A DNA stretch of 64,000 bases, taken from the NCBI GenBank assembly GCA_004557385.1, contig SFEA01000008.1:1-64000 (forward strand), given 5' to 3'. The first letter of the stretch is position 1. Each line of letters opens with the position of its first letter. The notes under the pieces were generated by a model. It was given only the letters and a program-made list of their open reading frames with translations, searched no databases and was not told the origin of the DNA. The DNA comes from Bacteroidales bacterium. Lineage in GTDB: Bacteria; Bacteroidota; Bacteroidia; Bacteroidales; Muribaculaceae. Position numbers and translations under genes: made by a program. Shown piece by piece: positions 52,598 to 59,317 of the stretch.

Positions 52598-55504
52598 ATG
52601 AAAACGAAAATAATAATACTAATGATGATGCTGATGGGCTGGATGGGCTTGTCGGCACAAGGAATTTCAGTAACGTCGTTCAAGCCACTGCCCAACGACC
52701 TCACGGCAAACTTGGCAGGAACGCAAGTTAAGGACCAGAACGGCGAAGTGGCTGCGCTCATCAAGGTGGTGACCACCCAAACCGGCTTCACCTTCGAGGG
52801 CGGTATGGCAGGCATTGTCAAGACCAAGCAGGAAGTGGGCGAAATTTGGGTGTATGTGCCCCACGGCATACAGAAAATCACCATCAAGCACCCGCAATTA
52901 GGCGTGTTGCGCGACTATTATTTCCCTTGCGCCATCGACGAGGCGCGCACCTACGAGATGGTGCTGGCAGCGGGCGAGGTGCGCACAGTGGTCACCCAGG
53001 ATGCCGGCGGCTCGTTCCTCGCACTCACGGTTGAGCCAAAAAGCGCCAGCGTGTATATCGACGGCGAACTGCAGCCGGTGGACGACAACGGCGAACTGAT
53101 GGTGATGCTGCCCTACGGCGAGCACCAGTATCGCATCGAAGCCAACGGCTATATGAACGAAGCCGGCATAATTGCCGTAGGCAAGGAAACGGTGACCAAG
53201 GCAATACGCCTGAAGTCGGCGCTTGCCACGCTCAAGATTAACAGCACCACCCCCGGCACCGAAATCATTGTGAACAACCAGAAGCGCGGCACCGGCAGCT
53301 GGAGCGGTTCGCTCACCGCGGGCATGTATCTGATTGAATGTCAAAAACCGGGCTATCATAGCTATCAGACCTCAATAACCCTTGCCAAGCAAGAGGAGAA
53401 AGTCCTCACCATTCCCGAACTGACGGCAAAATACGGCTCAATGGTGGTGAGCGTGAAGCCAATCGGCTCCGAGGTGTGGATGGACGGCTCCAAGTTGGGC
53501 ACGTCGCCGGGCGTATTCAACAATGTGCTTGCCACCAAGCACAACATAGAGGTGAAAAAGGCCGGCTATCAGACCCTTCGCAAGACAATCGAGCTTACCG
53601 AGGGCGACAAGTTCACCCTCGACGGAGCACTGGAGAAAGAGCAGGCTGCGGCACCCAAGCCGGCGCCGAGCGGCAGTGGTTCGGGCGGCTCGTCGCGCGG
53701 CTCAGGCAGTGGTTCGTCGAGCGGTTCAAGCTCACCACGCAGCAGCGGTTCTTTGCAGCTGTTCCCGGTTTGGGGCATCACCCTTGGCAACACCACCGTG
53801 AGCGACATGAAGCGATTAGGATTCACCGTTGAACCGCAAAGCAGCGGGGCAAACTATTCACGCGTGCACAGCATACAGTTCTGGGACCACAGCAAAGACG
53901 GCGTTTACGAAACCATCTATTTCCCGGTATCGACCACAGCACCCGACCTGTGGACATCGCAAGGACTGAATGGAAGCCTGAGCTACAACGAATATATTCG
54001 CTTCTTCACCTCGCGCGGATTCACTTACAAAGTGACTAAAGAACCTCAAGTGAAAAAGTGGCAGAACCGAAACACCCTTTCGGCGAACCTGATGTTCTAT
54101 TCAAACGACGGCAACTACTCGTTTGAAATTGATTTCGACTATGGCAACGACAACGGCGAAGGCTACTCAGTCGACTCGAAGAACACGGCATACAGCTTCA
54201 GAGTGAAAGCCCTGAAAAGCGTAGCCGCAGCAAGCGGTTCGGGCGGCGGTTCAAGCTCGCCACGCAGCAGCAGCGGCTCGTCGGGCACAGTGAACGTGAA
54301 CGGCGTGAACCTCGACATGGTGTATGTGCAAGGCGGCACGTTTATTATGGGTAAAGACGCTTCGGTTGACGACGAAAAGCCCGAGCACAACGTGACCGTA
54401 AGCAGCTATTATATTGGTAAATACGAAGTCACTCAGGCTCTTTGGAAAGCCGTTATGGGCGGCTCGATACCAAGCCAGAGCTATGCCGGCGAGGGCGATA
54501 ACAAGCCTGTGGCAAATATCAACTATGCTCAGATTCAGGAATTTATCCGCCGCCTCAACAGCGCCACCGGCAAGCACTTCCGCCTGCCCACCGAGGCTGA
54601 ATGGGAATTTGCAGCCCGAGGCGGTAACCAAAGCCGCGGCTATAAGTTCAGCGGCAGCAACGATGCGTCGGAAGTGGCTTGGTATAACGTCAGCGACCAC
54701 CACAGCCGCCCCGTAGGCACCAAGAAGCCTAACGAACTGGGCATCTACGACATGAGCGGAAACCTCGAAGAATGGACAGCCGACTACTGGAGCAAGTACT
54801 CCAGCAGCTCGCAAACCAACCCGAAGGGCGGACGCAGCGGCAAGCGCGTGGTGCGCGGCGGTGGCTACTGGCACTCGCTCGACTGGGCTCAACGCGTGGC
54901 ACGACGCTCGGCACAAGAGGAAAGCTCATGCATCTTCGGCTTCCGTCTGGCTCACGACGCCGACGGCTCGTCGTTCAGCCAAAGCTCTGGCTCGTCGAGT
55001 GGCGGCAGCAGCTACGGCAGTTCGTCGCGCAGCGGCTCGCTGAAGCTGTACCCCGTTTGGGGCGTCGATTTGGGCAAATCAACTGCCAGCGACCTGAAAG
55101 CACAAGGCTATAAGGTGGAAAACCGCAGCGACGGCGACAAATATGCCAGTATTCGCGGCATTCAGTGCTGGGATTTCAGCCACGACGGCCGCTTCGAAAC
55201 CATGTACTTCACCGATTACGACAAAATTCCGTCGGAATGGGAATCGCAGGGCTTCAACACAAAGTTGAGCTACAACGAGTTTATCCGCTTCTTTACCTCG
55301 CACGGCTACACCTACGAAATTGTGAAATCGCCTCAAGTGAAGACTTGGCAGAACCGAAGCACCTTGTCGGCAGAACTGAGATTCACGTCAGGCGACGGCA
55401 GATATGTGATTACAATTGATTTCGACTACGGCAACGACAACGGCGAAGGCTACACCGTCGACTCAAAAAGCTCGGCTTACAGTTTCAACATCAAAGCAAA
55501 ATAA
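52598..55504 (+). CDS. exported PEGA-module protein with FGE-sulfatase domain between two unknown domains
   Basis: A 968-aa protein with signal MKTKIIILMMMLMGWMGLSA, Q. Residues 21-145 are the shared N-module and three PEGA-like repeats run to about 350. Ser/Gly-rich linkers separate what follows. Residues 386-540 and 816-968 are two copies of an unrecognised domain (FPVWGITLGNTTVSDMKRLG / YPVWGVDLGKSTASDLKAQG; both have FDYGNDNGEGY near the end). Between, at about 565-788, is an FGE-sulfatase (SUMF1) fold: MVYVQGGTFIMGKD, RLPTEAEWEFAARGG, YDMSGNLEEWTADYW, FGFRLA. The paired catalytic cysteines of true formylglycine enzymes are not visible, so a binding role is likelier. It ends 9 bp before the fucosidase gene. 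Confidence 0.85.
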   Translation: MKTKIIILMMMLMGWMGLSAQGISVTSFKPLPNDLTANLAGTQVKDQNGEVAALIKVVTTQTGFTFEGGMAGIVKTKQEVGEIWVYVPHGIQKITIKHPQLGVLRDYYFPCAIDEARTYEMVLAAGEVRTVVTQDAGGSFLALTVEPKSASVYIDGELQPVDDNGELMVMLPYGEHQYRIEANGYMNEAGIIAVGKETVTKAIRLKSALATLKINSTTPGTEIIVNNQKRGTGSWSGSLTAGMYLIECQKPGYHSYQTSITLAKQEEKVLTIPELTAKYGSMVVSVKPIGSEVWMDGSKLGTSPGVFNNVLATKHNIEVKKAGYQTLRKTIELTEGDKFTLDGALEKEQAAAPKPAPSGSGSGGSSRGSGSGSSSGSSSPRSSGSLQLFPVWGITLGNTTVSDMKRLGFTVEPQSSGANYSRVHSIQFWDHSKDGVYETIYFPVSTTAPDLWTSQGLNGSLSYNEYIRFFTSRGFTYKVTKEPQVKKWQNRNTLSANLMFYSNDGNYSFEIDFDYGNDNGEGYSVDSKNTAYSFRVKALKSVAAASGSGGGSSSPRSSSGSSGTVNVNGVNLDMVYVQGGTFIMGKDASVDDEKPEHNVTVSSYYIGKYEVTQALWKAVMGGSIPSQSYAGEGDNKPVANINYAQIQEFIRRLNSATGKHFRLPTEAEWEFAARGGNQSRGYKFSGSNDASEVAWYNVSDHHSRPVGTKKPNELGIYDMSGNLEEWTADYWSKYSSSSQTNPKGGRSGKRVVRGGGYWHSLDWAQRVARRSAQEESSCIFGFRLAHDADGSSFSQSSGSSSGGSSYGSSSRSGSLKLYPVWGVDLGKSTASDLKAQGYKVENRSDGDKYASIRGIQCWDFSHDGRFETMYFTDYDKIPSEWESQGFNTKLSYNEFIRFFTSHGYTYEIVKSPQVKTWQNRSTLSAELRFTSGDGRYVITIDFDYGNDNGEGYTVDSKSSAYSFNIKAK

Positions 55505-55513
55505 CGCAATATT

Positions 55514-56926
55514 ATGAAAAAAACAACCATCACATTGCTCTTGGCTATCGTGGCAACCGTGTGCGGCTATGCGCAGCAATCGGCGCCAGTGAAGCCTCTC
55601 AAGGAGCTGCAGCAGGCGTTTGTCGACCTGCGTTTCGGCATGTTCATCCACTTTAATATGCCAACATTCTGTCCCGAGGATTGGCCCGACCCCGATGCCT
55701 CGCCGGCATTGTTCAACCCCGTGAAGCTCGACTGCTCGCAATGGGCTAAGGCAGCCAAAAGCGCCGGCATGACCTACGGCTGCCTCACCACCAAGCACCA
55801 CAGCGGCTTCTGCATCTGGAACACAGCCACCACCCCATACAGCGTGATGAGCTCGCCGCTTAAGCGCGACGTGGTGCGCGAGTTTGCCGACGCATTCCGC
55901 CGCGAGGGCTTGCGCGTGATGCTCTACTACTCGATTCTCGACACGCATCACCGTCTGCGCCCGCACCGCATCACTCCCGAACATGTGACTATGATTAAGG
56001 CTCAGCTCGCCGAACTGCTCACCGGCTACGGCGACATCGACGCACTAATCATCGACGGCTGGGATGCCCCTTGGAGCCGTATTTCTTACACCGAGATTCC
56101 GTTTGCCGAGATTTACAGCTTCATCAAGAGCCTGCAACCCAATTGCTTGGTTATGGACCTCAACTCGGCTAAATATCCGGCTGACGGTCTGTTCTACTCC
56201 GACATCAAGGCTTACGAACAAGGCGCCGGACAAAAGATTTCGAAGGACGCAAACAACTTGCCTGCCATGTCGTGCCTGCCGCTGCAGCCCAAATGGTGGT
56301 TCTGGAAGGACTACTTTCCCACTACGCCCGAGCTGAAATCGGCTGAGACCATCGTGCACGAAAACGTCGACCCGATGGGCAAGGTGTTCTGCAACTTCAT
56401 GCTCAACGTGGCACCTAACCGCGACGGTTTGATGGACGACAACGCCTTGAAACGCCTCAAAGAGATAGGCAAACTATACACCAAACGCGGACCGGTGGCT
56501 AAACTGGGTCACTACGACGACGCTATATTGGTGCCGAACCTGGCGCTCGGCAAGCCTGCCGAAGGCACTTGGTGCTACGACTGCCAGCTGTTCGACTTCA
56601 TCAACGACGACAATTTCAAGACCGAATGGTATGCCCATCCGTCGGTGAAAGAACCTCAAGTGACCATTTCGCTTGGCTCGGAGCAGCAATTCAATGCCAT
56701 CGTCATCACCGAAGCCGAGGACGATTGCCTCGACGAATATACACTTGAATGCCGTGTGAACAACGAGTGGAAAACGGTGTTCGCAGGTAAAGCCACCACC
56801 GCCAAGCGCGTGAAGATGCACCGCTTCGGCAGCGTTTGGGCTGACGCCGTGCGCATCACCATAAAGAGCTATAAGACTGAATATTGCGGCATTGCCGAAC
56901 TTGGCGTTTACAACGAACGACGCTAA
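55514..56926 (+). CDS. GH29 alpha-L-fucosidase
   Basis: A 470-aa exported glycosidase that should release alpha-linked fucose, as found on mucin and other host glycans. Signal MKKTTITLLLAIVATVCGYA, then QQ. The catalytic barrel has FGMFIHFNMPTF, TKHHSGFCIWNTATTPYSVM and the nucleophile aspartate D181 in GDIDALIIDGWD. The last 120 residues look like a discoidin-type (F5/8) beta-sandwich (GKPAEGTWCYD, QVTISLGSEQQFNAIVITE). Length is usual for a GH29 with one accessory domain. It follows the PEGA/FGE gene by 9 bp and is followed by a strong terminator, so it closes that operon. Confidence 0.92.
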   Translation: MKKTTITLLLAIVATVCGYAQQSAPVKPLKELQQAFVDLRFGMFIHFNMPTFCPEDWPDPDASPALFNPVKLDCSQWAKAAKSAGMTYGCLTTKHHSGFCIWNTATTPYSVMSSPLKRDVVREFADAFRREGLRVMLYYSILDTHHRLRPHRITPEHVTMIKAQLAELLTGYGDIDALIIDGWDAPWSRISYTEIPFAEIYSFIKSLQPNCLVMDLNSAKYPADGLFYSDIKAYEQGAGQKISKDANNLPAMSCLPLQPKWWFWKDYFPTTPELKSAETIVHENVDPMGKVFCNFMLNVAPNRDGLMDDNALKRLKEIGKLYTKRGPVAKLGHYDDAILVPNLALGKPAEGTWCYDCQLFDFINDDNFKTEWYAHPSVKEPQVTISLGSEQQFNAIVITEAEDDCLDEYTLECRVNNEWKTVFAGKATTAKRVKMHRFGSVWADAVRITIKSYKTEYCGIAELGVYNERR

Positions 56927-56945
56927 ATCACACTGCCCCTATACG

Positions 56946-56985
56946 GTCCGACCTGTCCGACTTGTCAGACAGGTCGGACTTTTTT
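56946..56985 (+). terminator. Rho-independent terminator after the fucosidase
   Basis: A perfect 12-bp stem, GTCCGACCTGTC (56946-56957) with GACAGGTCGGAC (56968-56979), is followed by six T. Confidence 0.93.
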
Positions 56986-56993
56986 GTGGATAT

Positions 56994-57470
56994 TCAGAAC
57001 AGCGATAGCTCGGTGGGCTTTGATGGTTGTGCAGCATCGGCTGCCGGCTGCGACGCTGCCGGTTTGGCTGTTTTAGCCGACTTCTTCTTTACCGTTTTCG
57101 ACGACTTGAAAATCTGACCACGCAGCGAAGTGATTCTACGGTTGATGTCAGCCACATCGAAGATGTCGGCAGCAATCACGTCGAGATAGAGGCGCAGCAG
57201 GCGGGCGCATTTGTTCTTCGGGTCGACCGCCAAATTCGCTTCCACCTTAGTCACAATCTCCTTAACCTGCGGCGTGAGCTGCTCAACCTCAGCAGCGGCG
57301 GCATTCAGCTTGTCAATGCGCGAAGCAGCCATTCGCTTGAAGCCGCGCTCGGTGTCGAGCTGATAGTGGCGGCTGCGAATCTTGTAGGAATTACGCACCT
57401 TGGCATAGTGCATTAGCAGGTTGCTGTATGTTTCGGTGTCGCTGAGCGACAGCAGTTCGACGGGTTGCAT
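56994..57470 (-). CDS. hypothetical protein with C-terminal clamp-motif-like ending
   Basis: I do not recognise a family. The 158-aa product is cytoplasmic (no signal) and mostly helical: SDTETYSNLLMHYAKVRNSY, then a coiled segment with DKLNAAAAEVEQLTPQVKEI, then a Lys/Ala/Pro-rich tail from about 125. It ends in ELSLF-COOH, close to the QL(S/D)LF sliding-clamp-binding motif, as does the next gene, rnhB (QLSLF-COOH). It is 57 bp downstream of rnhB and probably cotranscribed. A link to the replication clamp is an inference from this ending only. Confidence 0.7.
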   Translation of the reverse strand: MQPVELLSLSDTETYSNLLMHYAKVRNSYKIRSRHYQLDTERGFKRMAASRIDKLNAAAAEVEQLTPQVKEIVTKVEANLAVDPKNKCARLLRLYLDVIAADIFDVADINRRITSLRGQIFKSSKTVKKKSAKTAKPAASQPAADAAQPSKPTELSLF

Positions 57471-57527
57471 AGTTAGCTGTTATTTTGAGGTGGACAGATA
57501 ATAAAACTTTCACATTAAAACTATAGT

Positions 57528-58124
57528 TCAGAACAGGCTCAGCTGTCGGTCGAGCAACTGAAACGACATTCTGTGGTAGGGCGACGGTCCAAATCTGGCA
57601 ATGGCATCGCGGTGAGCGCGAGTGGGATAGCCTTTGTTTTCGAGCCAATGATACTGCGGAAATTCCTCAGCAATGCGGCACATATATTCGTCGCGGTGAG
57701 TTTTGGCAAGCACCGACGCAGCTGCAATGCTCATCATCGTAGCGTCGCCCTTTACGATGGTGGTGTGCGGAATGTCGCGATACGCCGTGAAGCGGTTGCC
57801 GTCGATGAGCAGATGCTCGGGGCGAACGCTCAGCTGGTCGATGGCGCGATGCATGGCAGCGATTGACGCACGCAAAATGTTGATATGGTCGATTTCTTCG
57901 GGCGAGACAAACGCCACAGCCCACGCCAGAGCCTCACGCTCAATGATGGGACGCAACAGGTTGCGCTGACGCTCGGTGAGCTGCTTTGAGTCGTTAAGCA
58001 ACTCGTTGCTGAAGCCCGGCGGCAAAATCACAGCAGCCGCAGTGACCGGACCGGCAAGGCATCCTCGCCCGGCTTCGTCGCATCCGGCTTCAATGCGGCC
58101 TTCTTTGAGAAACGGTTGCAGCAT
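57528..58124 (-). CDS. rnhB: ribonuclease HII
   Basis: A 198-aa cytoplasmic nuclease that cuts RNA in RNA-DNA hybrids and removes single ribonucleotides from DNA. The type 2 RNase H signature is AGCDEAGRGCLAGPVTAAAV with D16 and E17, followed by LLNDSKQLTERQR, EHLLIDGN and SIAAASVLAKTHRDEYM. It ends QLSLF, a good match to the bacterial sliding-clamp motif, consistent with clamp-guided action. The start lies 47 bp after the stop of the polyprenyl synthase gene. Length and motifs are complete. Confidence 0.96.
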   Translation of the reverse strand: MLQPFLKEGRIEAGCDEAGRGCLAGPVTAAAVILPPGFSNELLNDSKQLTERQRNLLRPIIEREALAWAVAFVSPEEIDHINILRASIAAMHRAIDQLSVRPEHLLIDGNRFTAYRDIPHTTIVKGDATMMSIAAASVLAKTHRDEYMCRIAEEFPQYHWLENKGYPTRAHRDAIARFGPSPYHRMSFQLLDRQLSLF

Positions 58125-58171
58125 AGTTTGTGTTTCACCTCCTATCTATCCTTGTTTCTGGGAAAAATCAC

Positions 58172-59149
58172 TTACATTTTGCGCTCAATGACAAACGAGA
58201 ACAGCGACTTGAACGCCTGCACCTCGGGGCATTGTGGCAGCTCGTCGAGAATGGCAAACGCCTCGTCGCGCAGCTTGAGCATCTGCTGCTCGGCATATTC
58301 AATGCCACCATTGTTTCGGGCGTATGCAATAAGCGTGTCAATCTCCTCGGCAGTGAGCTGATGCTTCTCGCTCAGCGCCACCATGGCATCGTGGTCGGGC
58401 AAATCGGTGCGCGACAGCACATGAATGAGCGGCAACGTACGCTTGCCTTCGCGAAGGTCGTTGCCCGTAGGCTTTCCAATCGCCGAGTCGTTGAAATAAT
58501 CGAAAATATCGTCTTTTATCTGGAAGCACATTCCAAAGAGTTCGGCATACTTAACCACCAGCGCCAACTGATGAGCAGGAGCACCGGCAGCATATCCGCC
58601 CACCTCCACGCAACTGCAAAACAAGGCAGCCGTTTTGCGACGTATGGTGTCGTAATATTGTTCCTCGCTGATTGACGGTTTGCGAGTGGCTTCAATCTGG
58701 TTGATTTCGCCCAACGAAAGTTCACGGCCGCGGTTGGCAAGCACTTTCACCACATTGGGCTCACCCGACGCCACACCGCAGCTCAAAGCCGAGCTCACGA
58801 AGAAGTCGCCAACAAGCACCGCAATATGATTGTCCCACACGCGGTTGATGGTAGGACGACCGCGACGCACCGCCGACTCGTCGATAACGTCGTCGTGAAT
58901 GAGCGATGCATTATGCAGCAGCTCGACCGATGCCGCAGCCATGAGTATGGTGCGCAATTCTCCGCCAAACAGCTTGCCAGTGAGTATCGATAGCATTGGG
59001 CGTATCTGTTTACCTTTTGCCTTGAGAAATTCCACAACAATGTGCTGCATAAGTGCGTTGTCGCTATGCAACGACTCGGCAATTATTGCATTTAATTGCT
59101 CAAGTTCGCAAGACAGGTCAGCCCGTATTTGTTCAAATTCAGTCATCAT
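58172..59149 (-). CDS. long-chain polyprenyl diphosphate synthase
   Basis: A 325-aa trans-prenyltransferase that condenses isopentenyl diphosphate onto an allylic primer to make the side chain of the respiratory quinone. The first Asp-rich motif is DDVID at 86-90 and the second is DDIFD at 213-217. The residue five positions before the first motif is alanine (A81), as in long-chain (octaprenyl/solanesyl type) enzymes. Other conserved blocks are GKQIRPML, VGDFFVSSA, EINQIEATR and GNDLREGKRTLPLI. Product length cannot be fixed from sequence. It heads a minus-strand unit with rnhB and the small hypothetical gene, with a promoter box just upstream. Confidence 0.93.
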   Translation of the reverse strand: MMTEFEQIRADLSCELEQLNAIIAESLHSDNALMQHIVVEFLKAKGKQIRPMLSILTGKLFGGELRTILMAAASVELLHNASLIHDDVIDESAVRRGRPTINRVWDNHIAVLVGDFFVSSALSCGVASGEPNVVKVLANRGRELSLGEINQIEATRKPSISEEQYYDTIRRKTAALFCSCVEVGGYAAGAPAHQLALVVKYAELFGMCFQIKDDIFDYFNDSAIGKPTGNDLREGKRTLPLIHVLSRTDLPDHDAMVALSEKHQLTAEEIDTLIAYARNNGGIEYAEQQMLKLRDEAFAILDELPQCPEVQAFKSLFSFVIERKM

Positions 59150-59163
59150 TATATTTTGTAATG

Positions 59164-59171
59164 CAAAAGTA
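59164..59171 (-). promoter_or_regulatory. -7 box TACTTTTG of the polyprenyl synthase gene
   Basis: A full TAnnTTTG match, 14 nt before the ATG on the minus strand, which implies a very short leader. Confidence 0.5.
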
Positions 59172-59317
59172 GCAATAAATCTTCTTTGTTTTGAAACTTT
59201 TATGCGTAATATTTCAAAATACCGACAAAAAGGAGTAATTTTAACTGAATTTTTAGAATAAACGAATATTTAGGCGGTGAATGTTTTGATTATTCCCGCC
59301 AAAAACAGCTCACCAAT

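Noticed and set aside
52598..55504. True sulfatase-activating enzyme
   Set aside because: The fold is present but the paired catalytic cysteines are not visible and no sulfatase gene is nearby; kept as an FGE-fold binding domain.
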